Origin: Thermodesulfobacteriota bacterium
GTDB lineage: Bacteria; Desulfobacterota; Desulfobacteria; Desulfobacterales; JAUWMJ01
Assembly: GCA_034189135.1 (NCBI GenBank)
Contig: JAXHVO010000065.1
Span: 45,194 to 109,193, forward strand
Length of the DNA stretch: 64,000 bases
Reading direction: 5' to 3'
Shown: positions 16,328-24,800 of the stretch, piece by piece
How the letters are laid out: every line of letters begins with the position of its first letter
Numbering within the stretch: the stretch's first letter is position 1
The notes under the pieces: model-generated
The model's database searches: none
Seen by the model: the letters and a program-made list of their open reading frames with translations, nothing else
What the model was told of the DNA's origin: nothing
Program-made: the position numbers and the translations under genes

Positions 16328-17302
16328 ATGCTGGTACTAGGATTACAGGGAAGTCCCCGAAAAAATGGCAACACCGATTATTTTTTAAAGGCATTTATGA
16401 ACGAAGCTGAAAAGTCAGGGGTTAAAACCCATACCGTAGAGGTTGCTAAAAAGAATATTCAACCGTGCAGGGGATGCGGTTTTTGTGAGAAACACGGGAA
16501 GTGCGTCATTGACGATGACGATATGACCGGAGAGATCTATTCTCTACTTCGACAGGCGGATGTTATTGTGGCTGCCACACCCGTTTTTTTCTACTCCGCA
16601 ACAGCACAGTTAAAGGCTCTAATTGACAGAAGCCAAACACTGTGGTCAAGGAAATATAAACTAAACGTGGTCGATCCGGGCAGGAAAACGAGACAGGGAT
16701 TCCTTCTTTCTATAGGCGCGACCAAGGGAAAAAACCTGTTTGATGGTCTTAAGTTGACTATGAAATATTTTTATGATGCAACCGGGGCCGGATTTCACGG
16801 CAGCCTGACTTACCGCAGGATTGAAAATAAAGGAGATATCAAAAAGCATCCCACAGTTCTCGATGATATACAGGAAGCTGCCGGCAGCCTTTTAAAGCCG
16901 TTTCTTGGCAGAAAGAAAATTATTTTTGCATGCATCGGGAACACATGTCGAAGTCAGATGGCCTCCGCCTTTGCCCAATCCTATGCCGGTGATAGAATAG
17001 AGGCTTTAAGCGGTGGCAGCAAGCCGGAGCATGAGATTAATCCGGTCATGGTTGAAGCAATGGGGGAAAGGGGAATAGATATGGCGTTTAGGAAAACCCA
17101 ATCTTTAGAATCCGCCATTTCCCAGGTAAAACCGGATATGATTATTACCATGGGATGTGGCGAAGAATGTCCCTATGTCCCGGGAGCAACGGTAAAGGAT
17201 TGGGAGGTGCCGGACCCCGCCGGAAAATCGATGGATTTCATGCGAACGGTTCGTGATGAGATAAAACAGAGAGTAGAAGGGCTTATAAAGAGCCTGACCT
17301 AA
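16328..17302 (+). CDS. Fusion of an iron-sulfur flavoprotein-like reductase and ArsC-type arsenate reductase
   Basis: A 324-residue two-domain protein. Residues 1-190 form an NADPH-dependent FMN reductase/flavodoxin-like domain (LGLQGSPRKNGNTDYF) with a compact cysteine motif PCRGCGFCEKHGKC like that of iron-sulfur flavoproteins. Residues 198-324 form a low-molecular-weight phosphatase/ArsC domain with C202-x5-R208 (CIGNTCRS), a second cysteine pair C277 and C281 in MGCGEECPYVPG, and DPAGK. The fusion would let the flavin domain re-reduce the ArsC domain directly; this is inference. The ATG at 16328 follows GAGGG. There are no ars genes nearby. Confidence 0.85.
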   Translation: MLVLGLQGSPRKNGNTDYFLKAFMNEAEKSGVKTHTVEVAKKNIQPCRGCGFCEKHGKCVIDDDDMTGEIYSLLRQADVIVAATPVFFYSATAQLKALIDRSQTLWSRKYKLNVVDPGRKTRQGFLLSIGATKGKNLFDGLKLTMKYFYDATGAGFHGSLTYRRIENKGDIKKHPTVLDDIQEAAGSLLKPFLGRKKIIFACIGNTCRSQMASAFAQSYAGDRIEALSGGSKPEHEINPVMVEAMGERGIDMAFRKTQSLESAISQVKPDMIITMGCGEECPYVPGATVKDWEVPDPAGKSMDFMRTVRDEIKQRVEGLIKSLT

Positions 17303-17334
17303 CCAAAATGCTCTTTTTCAGCTTGTTTGGCTGC

Positions 17335-17462
17335 TGCCAGATAAGTGTTTCGGGTTACGAGTTGCGGGTTTAAAAAGCAGATGAAGGTTCCGATGAACAA
17401 CACGAAACGCGTAACAATATCATATGACACAAAAAGAAACTGCTGCTAAATAGAACTGATCA
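17335..17462 (+). repeat. Direct repeat flanking the flavoprotein-ArsC gene, right copy
   Basis: This contains GTTTCGGGTTACGAGTTGCG, GTAACAATATCATATGACAC, AAAAAGAAACTGCTGC and TAAATAGAACTGATC, matching the blocks at 16186-16290. It carries no coding potential and lies between convergent genes. Confidence 0.5.
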
Positions 17463-17476
17463 ATTACGCGATCAGG

Positions 17477-18325
17477 CTAAAATACAATCCCGGTATATCC
17501 AACAAAACTGTCACCAGGACTTTTATCATAACTGGTGGCATAGGTGATCTCTTCCGCTTGCTTGGCTCCCAGCTCTTTTGCAGCAGCTATTGCTGTTGCG
17601 GCGGCTCCTGCACAACATGCATTCTGGTTTGACAATGCTTCATTGATCACATCTTCCGGTTTCATGGCGACCATTGCATCAATCACCCGGCGATCATTTT
17701 CATTTCGTGCCCAGTCAACTGCCGCTTGCCCCGTTCCTTTGGGTACAAACCCATAGTTGGGTCCATAATGGGTCAGGTCTGTGGAGCCGAGGATATTGAT
17801 TCTCAGGCCCAGCTTCTTGCCGATCTCGACAACGGCTTTTCCGATTTTAAGAGAATCTTTTGCCGGAGGAACACCAAGGGGAAGGATTTTAACCGTATCA
17901 AAGAAATATTTTATAAATGGAAGCTGGAGTTCAATGGTATTGTCCTGGGGAAGGTGATCAGGCGTTTCAATATTAAAGGAAAATCGGCCGGTGAGTTCTT
18001 TTGCCAGGGATTTTTCTATTTGGATATCACCAAAGGGGGTTTCCCAGGCGCCTTCTTTCATAATATAGCAAGGTGAGCTTGAATGAAGATGCATTCCAAA
18101 AATCACAAAAACATCGGGCGGGTTGTTTTTTTTGAGAGAATGAATCACATGACAGGCAATACTTCCGGAAAAAAACCAGCCGGCATGGGGCACGATTCCG
18201 CCTACCGGATTTTCAATTGAGGAAGCTTTTATTTTTTCTTCAAGAAAACGGCTTATTTCCCTTTCGCATTCTTCGGAACTGCCAGGATACCAGGAACCGG
18301 CAAAATCGGCTTTTTTAATATTCAT
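17477..18325 (-). CDS. amrB: MEMO-family protein (AmmeMemoRadiSam system protein B)
   Basis: A 282-residue cytoplasmic MEMO1-like protein. Family signatures are ADFAGSWYPGS at the N-terminus, GGIVPHAGWFFSGSIACHVI, FVIFGMHLHSS and LGSTDLTHYGP, with His and Cys positions that resemble a dioxygenase-type metal site. In other genomes it occurs with a radical SAM protein and an AMMECR1 protein; neither is in this window. The start at 18325 follows GAAGGTAG; the frame extends further upstream only because it runs through a dispersed repeat (18340-18655). Confidence 0.85.
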   Translation of the reverse strand: MNIKKADFAGSWYPGSSEECEREISRFLEEKIKASSIENPVGGIVPHAGWFFSGSIACHVIHSLKKNNPPDVFVIFGMHLHSSSPCYIMKEGAWETPFGDIQIEKSLAKELTGRFSFNIETPDHLPQDNTIELQLPFIKYFFDTVKILPLGVPPAKDSLKIGKAVVEIGKKLGLRINILGSTDLTHYGPNYGFVPKGTGQAAVDWARNENDRRVIDAMVAMKPEDVINEALSNQNACCAGAAATAIAAAKELGAKQAEEITYATSYDKSPGDSFVGYTGIVF

Positions 18326-18339
18326 CTTTGCTACCTTCA

Positions 18340-18655
18340 TATAGTAATTTTCATAAATTTTCATGCTCGACTGGGCACAACGAGGCATGAAACCTAAGGT
18401 TCGACCGGGGAATTGCCTATGGGCCCGTTACCAGACCTAACATATTAGATCGGTATGTAACACGCCCCCTATCTTCTCAGTTAAACCCATACAGGCAGAG
18501 ACGATCAACGCCGCCGTGGGATTCTTTCCCCTGGGGCTGGCTCAAATCTAATTGAAGTCTGCCTCAGGCAGACCGTACGTTCATTTCTTAATAAGATGGT
18601 TATGTCTGGTAACGGGCCCATAGGCAATTCCCCGGTCGAACCGAGCTAAGATTTA
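18340..18655 (-). repeat. Composite dispersed element with expanded centre
   Basis: Read on the minus strand this is the left half (18653-18620), a long centre, then the right half (18401-18340) of the composite element. The centre is bounded by a near-perfect inverted repeat of about 37 bases: CCGGGGAATTGCCTATGGGC and the following CCGTTACCAGACCTAACA (18398-18435), against TGGTTATGTCTGGTAACGGG and the following CCCATAGGCAATTCCCC (18597-18633). Between lie about 160 unique bases, including GTCTGCCTCAGGCAGAC. In copies at 21508 and 56130 the centre is only a short hairpin. No open frame is seen in the centre. Confidence 0.7.
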
Positions 18656-18681
18656 AAAACAATATAGAAGTTTATTAAATA

Positions 18682-19032
18682 TCAATCCTTTATCCATGCT
18701 GACGAGGCGGTTACCAGAATGATACAGTTCTCCTTACCGGTATTCAACAGCGAATGCCTTGATCCGGTGGGGATCCAGGTGGCATCGCCCACCGCCACCT
18801 GCCTTTTATCATCGTCTACCTGGATTTCGCCTGATCCGCTCAGTATAAAATATATTTCTTCCATGGGATCAACATGTTCTTCAATTTTCCTGCCCGGTTC
18901 AAGGGTTGCCATGGCAAAGAAACCGATTTCTTTAAGGGTGCGCCGGTCCAGTATCATCTGCGCTACTGCTCCACCATGGGCAATGTAAGTGGTTTCCATG
19001 ACTTCCTTATCATTTATATTTCTGACAATCAT
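18682..19032 (-). CDS. Small cupin-domain protein
   Basis: A 116-residue single-domain cupin. Cupin motif 1 is EEHVDPMEEIYFILSGSGEI (His and Glu metal ligands), and motif 2 is GDATWIPTGSRHSLLN. Proteins of this type bind a metal and act as small dioxygenases, isomerases or ligand sensors; the ligand here is unknown. AAAGGAATAATAA precedes the ATG. It is flanked by repeats and not obviously in an operon. A short stretch at 19060-19100 after the gene start region contains a GTGGTGCGGGTTACGGG fragment like the repeats at 16186. Confidence 0.8.
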   Translation of the reverse strand: MIVRNINDKEVMETTYIAHGGAVAQMILDRRTLKEIGFFAMATLEPGRKIEEHVDPMEEIYFILSGSGEIQVDDDKRQVAVGDATWIPTGSRHSLLNTGKENCIILVTASSAWIKD

Positions 19033-19209
19033 TTATTATTCCTTTCTTTGTATCCTGGCCATGAAGGGTTTTACAGGATACGTGGTGCGGGTTACGGGGA
19101 AAAAAAGAGTTATTTTCTCTAACACCTTGCAATCGCATCCTTAGGACACCACCCAACAAAAAAGTTTTAAAAAAAGATATAATGGATCGCGATGACTGTT
19201 GTTGTATGA

Positions 19210-20376
19210 TTAATATGGTTTTGCGATTTTTCCGAAAGCCCTTATTTCATCGGGAAGATCTTCCACTTGAATAGTGGGATCCACCCCAAAGGCAAAAGAC
19301 CTTTCAACGACATTTTCCAACTGAATCACATTGCCGGGCCAATTATATTTCAATAAATAATCCATCGCATCTAAAGATACATTTAGAATCTTTTTTTCGC
19401 TCCTGTTTTTAAATTTATGTAAAAAATAGATGATAAGCAGACAGATATCTTCTTTTCGTTCCCTCAATGGGGGTATCTTAATGGAAACGGCATTAAGATA
19501 ATTGAAGAATTTTCGTTCTAGGCTTCCGTTTTCCAGGCTTTCTTTAGTGTCTTTGTTGGTTGCAGAGATTATCCTTAACCCAAAATCAAGCTTTTCATTG
19601 TTGGCGTCTGATTCCATTTGTTTATGCTGCAGCGCCCGGAGGAGTTCGTTCTGAATATCGGGCTGAATTTCAGCAATTTCATCCAGGAAGATGGTTCCGC
19701 CTTCATAAGGTTTTAAAAGGTCGATAAAGGTCTCGGGTTTAATTTTTTTAGGGAGTTTTTTTGCCAGACTACTGCAATTAAAAGGGGTAAAGGGTTTGTC
19801 TTTCCGCGGACTGTTTTGGTGGATAACATGCGCGGTTAACTCTTTTCCCGTCCCGCTTTCACCCTGAATTAAAACGTTGGGGCTGTGGGGTTTCATTCTG
19901 TCAATTATTTCATAAATTTCCTGCATCCTCAGACTGATACCAACCATCTTGCCATATTTATGTCTTTCTTTTATTCTTTTCTTCAGCAATGCATTCTCAC
20001 GCTTAATCTTTTTTTCCTCGACAATTCGATCAATGATTATTTTTAAAAGATTAAGTTTAAAGGGCTTCTGGAGGTAATCATAGCTTCCTGTTTTCATTGC
20101 TTTAACGGCTGACTCCAGGGTTCCGTGGCCCGTTACAATAATGACTTCGATATCGGGACTGTATTCTTTTATTCTTGCCAGGAGTTCGATGCCGTCGAGC
20201 CCGGGCATTTTGAAATCGGTAAAAACAATATCAAAATTTTTATCTTTTAATAATTGTAGCGCTTCATCGCCGCTTTCCGCAAGGGAGACCTTATAACCTT
20301 GTCTGGTAAGATATTTATCTACAATGTTCAGTATTGCACTATCATCATCAACAAACAGGATTTTATAATCTTCCAT
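19210..20376 (-). CDS. Degenerate NtrC-type response regulator (no GAFTGA, no DNA-binding domain)
   Basis: A 388-residue protein. Residues 1-120 are a receiver domain with D10, D11, phospho-acceptor D54 and a KPF lysine. Residues 140-370 are a sigma-54-type AAA+ domain with Walker A GESGTGKE and Walker B TIFLDEI. The GAFTGA loop that contacts sigma-54 is missing: the segment between FNCSSL and GGTIFLDEI is short and reads KKIKPETFIDLLKPYE. The arginine-finger region reads RKFFNYL, not the usual REDLxYRL. The C-terminus ends after the AAA+ lid with no Fis-type helix-turn-helix. GGAGGT precedes the ATG at 20376. It probably does not activate sigma-54 itself. Confidence 0.85.
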   Translation of the reverse strand: MEDYKILFVDDDSAILNIVDKYLTRQGYKVSLAESGDEALQLLKDKNFDIVFTDFKMPGLDGIELLARIKEYSPDIEVIIVTGHGTLESAVKAMKTGSYDYLQKPFKLNLLKIIIDRIVEEKKIKRENALLKKRIKERHKYGKMVGISLRMQEIYEIIDRMKPHSPNVLIQGESGTGKELTAHVIHQNSPRKDKPFTPFNCSSLAKKLPKKIKPETFIDLLKPYEGGTIFLDEIAEIQPDIQNELLRALQHKQMESDANNEKLDFGLRIISATNKDTKESLENGSLERKFFNYLNAVSIKIPPLRERKEDICLLIIYFLHKFKNRSEKKILNVSLDAMDYLLKYNWPGNVIQLENVVERSFAFGVDPTIQVEDLPDEIRAFGKIAKPY

Positions 20377-20510
20377 AGATACCTCCAAAACACGCGAGGA
20401 ATATTTTTTCAAAAATTTTCGGCAAACTGCCAGCTACCGGTGGAGCAATTTTTTATTTGCATCATGTTTTTGTCTCATTTTTATCCATGACAGCAAGGTT
20501 GGTACTTTTT

Positions 20511-21497
20511 TTAGACTTCCTTGTTTATTTTATGCCTTTTTATTTTTTCCACCAAGGTGGTTCGTTTAATCTGGAGAAAATCAGCCGCTTTGTTTTTAAT
20601 CCAGTTTGTTTTTTCAAGCGCATTGATAATAAGGGCTTTTTCATATTCGGTTACGGCGGTATTGAAATCAATTCCTTCATTCGGGATGCCAATTTCAGGC
20701 AGAGTTCCCGGTTGTTTTATTGTTTTAAGTTTTAGCGGGAGATCCTGTTCCTTTATTTCAGAACTTTCGCATAGTACCACAAGCCTTTCAATCAGGTTCT
20801 TAAGCTCCCGTACATTTCCCGGCCAAGAATAATTCGTCAATATTTTCAAAGCTTCGTTTGAAATCGTTAGAAGATCCTTTTTCTTTTCGCGGCAGAACAT
20901 GTCAATAAAATGAGAAACCAGCAAAGGTAAGTCCGATTTTTTTTCTTTTAGCGGTGGAAGCACCATGGGTATGACGTAAAGGCGATAAAACAAATCTTCC
21001 CGGAAATTTCCTTTTTGGACCTCTTCCTCCAAATCCCGATGGGTGGCAGCGATTACCCTTACATTCGCCCTTAGGGTTTTGCTACCGCCTACAGGCTCAA
21101 ATTCATTTTCTTCCAGGACTCTTAACACTTTTACCTGGAGGTCGGTGCTCATATCACCGATTTCATCTAAAAATATTGTTCCTCCTTCCGCCAATTCAAA
21201 TTTTCCCGGTTTGTTTGCTATCGCGCCGGTAAATGCGCCTTTAACATGCCCGAAAAGTTCGCTTTCCAAAAGACCTTCACTAATTGCGCCGCAATTGATC
21301 TGGATAAAAGGATTCCGGCTTCGTTCGGAGCTTTCATGAATCGCTTTAGCAATCAGCCCTTTGCCTGTTCCGGTTTCTCCGTTAATGATGATGGTGGTGT
21401 TGCTGTTTGACACTTTTTTGACAATATTGAAAATTTCCTTCATTGGATCACTCTGGCCAATGATATTATCAAATATATGTTTTTTATCGTTTTTCAT
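20511..21497 (-). CDS. Sigma-54-dependent activator, AAA+ and Fis domains, no receiver
   Basis: A 328-residue activator with a short N-terminus, like PspF. The AAA+ domain (about 10-240) has GETGTGKG (Walker A, with G in place of the usual E), ESELFGHVKGAFTGA, Walker B GGTIFLDEIGD, REDLFYRL and PPLKEKKSDLP. The C-terminal 60 residues form a Fis-type helix-turn-helix (NKAADFLQIKRTTLVEKIKR). With no sensory domain it must be controlled by a partner or by expression. It lies upstream of the degenerate NtrC-like gene on the same strand (134 bases between), so the two may interact. Confidence 0.9.
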   Translation of the reverse strand: MKNDKKHIFDNIIGQSDPMKEIFNIVKKVSNSNTTIIINGETGTGKGLIAKAIHESSERSRNPFIQINCGAISEGLLESELFGHVKGAFTGAIANKPGKFELAEGGTIFLDEIGDMSTDLQVKVLRVLEENEFEPVGGSKTLRANVRVIAATHRDLEEEVQKGNFREDLFYRLYVIPMVLPPLKEKKSDLPLLVSHFIDMFCREKKKDLLTISNEALKILTNYSWPGNVRELKNLIERLVVLCESSEIKEQDLPLKLKTIKQPGTLPEIGIPNEGIDFNTAVTEYEKALIINALEKTNWIKNKAADFLQIKRTTLVEKIKRHKINKEV

Positions 21498-21507
21498 CGT
21501 TTAAAAC

Positions 21508-21650
21508 GGAATATATTCATTTGAAACAAACATTCGTTTTTCCATCTTAATTCGGTTCGTCCGGGCAAACAGGCGATTTCCCGGACGAACTTTAGGTTTC
21601 ATGTATCGTTGTGCCCAGTCGAGCATGTAAATTTATGAGAATGATTATAG
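21508..21650 (+). repeat. Composite dispersed element, complete copy
   Basis: Left half: GGAATATATTCATTTG, AAACAAACATTCG, TTTTTCCATCTTAATTCGG. Centre: GGTTCGTCCGGG, a 13-base loop, and CCCGGACGAAC, forming a strong hairpin. Right half: TTTAGGTTTCATG, CGTTGTGCCCAGTCGAGCAT, AATTTATGAGAATGATTATAG. It is about 85-90% identical by eye to 56130-56272. It lies between the sigma-54 activator and the PLP enzyme. Confidence 0.75.
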
Positions 21651-21681
21651 CCGGCCATCGTCCTAAATAGAACTTGCAGTT

Positions 21682-22902
21682 TTAGATCAGACCCACTGCT
21701 TTAACTGCCCGCTCTATTTGCTCAATGCGTGCGTCAAGGCTGCCGGTAAATCCGATTGCTACCCGCACCAGACCTGGTGAAAGTCCCATTTTTAACTGAT
21801 CTTCAGGGGGAATCTCCGAAGAAGTGGACGAACCGGAACAGGATATCAGCGTGTCAAAATAACCTAAAGACACGGCAATGTATCCGAATCGTTCCTTATT
21901 CTGTAATATGGACATCAATTCTTCAGCCTTTGCCCGGGTCTTGCAATCAATTGTAAGCATCCCTCCATAACCATAACTAGTATTTATCAACGATTTCATA
22001 AGCTCATGCTGGGGATGGGAAGACAGTCCCGGATATGTTACCGGAGCACCCATTTCTTCAAGATGGCCGGCGATAGCCATGGCTCGCATGCTATGCTCTT
22101 TCATACGAATCGCAAGGTGTGGTATGCGCTGGATAACATCAAAGGCGACCCGTGGATCAATAGTCGGGCCCAACAGCATGACTCGACCCGTGTGAAGGTC
22201 CATGAGTTTATAAATAAAATCCTTGTCAGCACATACGGCACCTGCAATGAGGTCGCTGGCACCGTTTATGAATTTAGTCATTGAATATACAACAATATCG
22301 GCACCCAGCTGCATGGGAGATATCACCATGGGGGTAAAAGTATTATCAACAACAAGCTTAATGCCGCGCTGGTTTGCCAATTTTGATAATGCAGGGATAT
22401 CAGCAATATTGAGCGTGGGGTTGCCGACTGCTTCAGTGTAAATAACACGTGTTTTTGCAGTGATGGCTGCTTCAAATGCAGCAGTATCGGTGGGATCAAC
22501 AAAAGTAGTCGTGATATCAATCTGGGGGAAGAGCTCATCCAGCAAAGCATGTGTTCCACCGTAAATAGTGTTACTGGATACAATATGATCTCCATGGTTA
22601 CAGAGTTGCAGCAAGGTACTTGATATTGCAGACATACCGCTTGCTGTGCATACGGCTGCTTCACTTCCCTCCATTGCACTGAGATATCGTGACAGTATGT
22701 CCACTGTCGGATTGAAATGACGGCTGTACAGAAAACACCCGCCCTTATCAGGGCCCCTGATTCCATCAAAGATTTCCGGCATAATCCCCGGTTCCATAAC
22801 CGTAAAAGTCGAGGATCTGGATATGGATGGGGCAACCCCACCGTGTTCACCGAACTCTCTGCGTGCTTTCCATAAAGCCTGTTCTGGATTATAATTTTTC
22901 AT
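21682..22902 (-). CDS. Cys/Met-metabolism PLP enzyme (methionine gamma-lyase/cystathionine synthase family)
   Basis: A 406-residue trans-sulfuration enzyme. Signatures include YSRHFNPTV, EGSEAAVCTASGMSAIS (phosphate-binding region), VDNTFTPMVISP with the PLP-contacting Asp, and YSMTKFINGASD with the Schiff-base lysine, then SLGYFDTLISCSGSSTSSE. The family converts cysteine, homocysteine, methionine or O-acyl-homoserine; the reaction cannot be fixed here, although the insert DGIRGPDKGGC is unlike typical MetB. AGGAGC precedes the ATG. The KAS III-like gene lies upstream on the same strand. Confidence 0.88.
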   Translation of the reverse strand: MKNYNPEQALWKARREFGEHGGVAPSISRSSTFTVMEPGIMPEIFDGIRGPDKGGCFLYSRHFNPTVDILSRYLSAMEGSEAAVCTASGMSAISSTLLQLCNHGDHIVSSNTIYGGTHALLDELFPQIDITTTFVDPTDTAAFEAAITAKTRVIYTEAVGNPTLNIADIPALSKLANQRGIKLVVDNTFTPMVISPMQLGADIVVYSMTKFINGASDLIAGAVCADKDFIYKLMDLHTGRVMLLGPTIDPRVAFDVIQRIPHLAIRMKEHSMRAMAIAGHLEEMGAPVTYPGLSSHPQHELMKSLINTSYGYGGMLTIDCKTRAKAEELMSILQNKERFGYIAVSLGYFDTLISCSGSSTSSEIPPEDQLKMGLSPGLVRVAIGFTGSLDARIEQIERAVKAVGLI

Positions 22903-23028
22903 TTTTTGCTCCTATATATTGAATTAACGATAACGCGTTGTATGTAATTGCTGTTTGTTGTGTAAATAAAGTTTTCTATCCAGCCGTTTCGAAGTCTGCG
23001 CTTATCTGTAAAGGTCTCATCATGCTTT

Positions 23029-24561
23029 TCAATTAAATTGCAATACTGAGCTGCGGGTCATTCCGGATCCGACAGAATCGTTAAGGATAATCTTTGCATG
23101 CCTTAGATTATCAAGATTTCTGTTTACAGGAAAACCCTGGATGGTGTCTTCCTCTAATGCCCCGCGCAGAAGATCATAAGGGAGCCTTTGTATGCAAACA
23201 ACAGAGCAGTTACCTCGCGTGTGAATGTTATTTACCATATGGTTTTCAATAAAATCCTTTACAGTCTTTTTCTTGTCGGGTTTGGCATCCCAAAAAACTT
23301 GTTCCAGCGTCAGGGGGATCATGGCGAAATTTGCCTGGTGCTCAATAAGAAGGTCGATATCGTACATGGTCAGGTTGTTTCTGGCCAGCAAGGTGGTTAT
23401 ATGTTTGGTTGCTCCCCGGGTGGCATACAGAAAAACCCCCTTTCCGTCCATATCTCCGAAGAAGTCTCCATTTTCCGGAATGGCTTGAATATAATCACCA
23501 AAACAGCCATGCGTGCTCGTATGTGTGTCCACAACACCTTTCCCGGGCGCTTTGAAGGAAAAGCCTTTTCCTTGATGAATTGTAATGACGGCATTAAAAT
23601 CGGAAGACAGGTAAATTGAAACCACTGACTTGTATTTTCCGGATTCCACATAAGCCCTGGCAATTTTATTTACCAGCGCCGGATCTTGCTTAAGAGATTT
23701 AATGTCAAAGGCAAAAGATTGAATTTTTTGATCATAAAAATTTAAAGCCTCCTTAAAGCGTTGGAAAATTCCTTTTGCCGTCTCTTCAGGATACATCTGT
23801 TCAACCATGCTGTGCTGAACCCTTGCCGCAAGCGCTGGAACCCTGTAATTGATTTGTCCGAGCTGGTTGTCAATAATGATTCCATCGATTTTATTGTGCC
23901 CGTTTAGCTCAATGATCGTTGCAGCCATGTCTGCAATAAAAGTTTCCTTTAAGGGCGCGGTGATTTTCTCTTTGCAGGTATAATTACCGTCTGGCTTTAA
24001 GGTTGCTTTTGTTTCAAGGGCCGTCGCTAAAGCATCATCCCCAAAAATAATACCTGCGGTGTCGTCTTCTTTAAAAGCATTGGCACGGTGGATGTTTTCA
24101 GCCCCAACAATGACGGAAATATCATCTGCCTTAAGAATCCCTGTCAGTGAGAGCATGAACACAAGCTCTGCTGCCACATTAAATCCCGGGCAACCGGCAT
24201 ACAGATCAATCACAATGGTATTTGGACAGTACTGCTTAATAAGCTCAAAGGGGTACCTGACCAAAGGTCCCGGGTCATATTTGTCGTCCCCCACATTGGT
24301 GGCACCGATGATGATTTTTATCCGGGAAGGATCGAAATCCGCTGTATCCAAAAGATCTTTAAGGGCAATGACCCCGATCCTTTCATCAGGCCCGGCCGCC
24401 ATTCTTGTACGGATACCGATTCTTTCTTCGATGGTTTGGTTGTTTACCGGAATACCGCCTTTAAATGACATTCCTTTCTTTGCATAAATTGAATTATCTA
24501 CAACAGTGCCGCCATTCCATGCACCCTGTGCGGTGATTTCCAGAATAGAATCCGTGGCCAA
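23029..24561 (-). CDS. Large KAS III/HMG-CoA synthase-like condensing enzyme
   Basis: A 510-residue thiolase-superfamily protein. Canonical residues are present: C124 in LYAGCPGFNVA, a His in LLIEHQANFAM and an Asn in HTRGNCSVV. It is far longer than FabH (about 320). A segment of about 120 residues near 205-330 (including YPEETAKGIFQRFKEALNFY) appears inserted between the two thiolase halves. The TTG start at 24561 is supported by GGGAGG seven bases upstream. Substrate unknown. The PLP enzyme lies downstream on the same strand (126-base gap), which may point to a shared amino-acid or sulfur-linked pathway, but that is only positional. Confidence 0.75.
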   Translation of the reverse strand: MATDSILEITAQGAWNGGTVVDNSIYAKKGMSFKGGIPVNNQTIEERIGIRTRMAAGPDERIGVIALKDLLDTADFDPSRIKIIIGATNVGDDKYDPGPLVRYPFELIKQYCPNTIVIDLYAGCPGFNVAAELVFMLSLTGILKADDISVIVGAENIHRANAFKEDDTAGIIFGDDALATALETKATLKPDGNYTCKEKITAPLKETFIADMAATIIELNGHNKIDGIIIDNQLGQINYRVPALAARVQHSMVEQMYPEETAKGIFQRFKEALNFYDQKIQSFAFDIKSLKQDPALVNKIARAYVESGKYKSVVSIYLSSDFNAVITIHQGKGFSFKAPGKGVVDTHTSTHGCFGDYIQAIPENGDFFGDMDGKGVFLYATRGATKHITTLLARNNLTMYDIDLLIEHQANFAMIPLTLEQVFWDAKPDKKKTVKDFIENHMVNNIHTRGNCSVVCIQRLPYDLLRGALEEDTIQGFPVNRNLDNLRHAKIILNDSVGSGMTRSSVLQFN

Positions 24562-24800
24562 TATGTTTCCTCCCGATATAAAAGATTCAACCGCTCACAG
24601 GTATCAGATTTATGGTTCACTGTTTAGGGTGGCGGTTTTGGTTGTATCTACCACTTGCCGGGGTGCATTAATAGTTTCATTTTAATAAGTAGCTTGTATT
24701 TTACTTTATCGCAAGACCAATTATACTAAGGGAGTTGATATTTCAGGCCAAACGTCTCCGTTGTTAAACCCCTGAACCCTGAGCGTACATCCGTAAAAGA

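Noticed and set aside
18326..18388. N-terminal extension of the MEMO protein
   Set aside because: It is encoded by the same dispersed element and lies before the ribosome-binding site GAAGGTAG of the shorter start.
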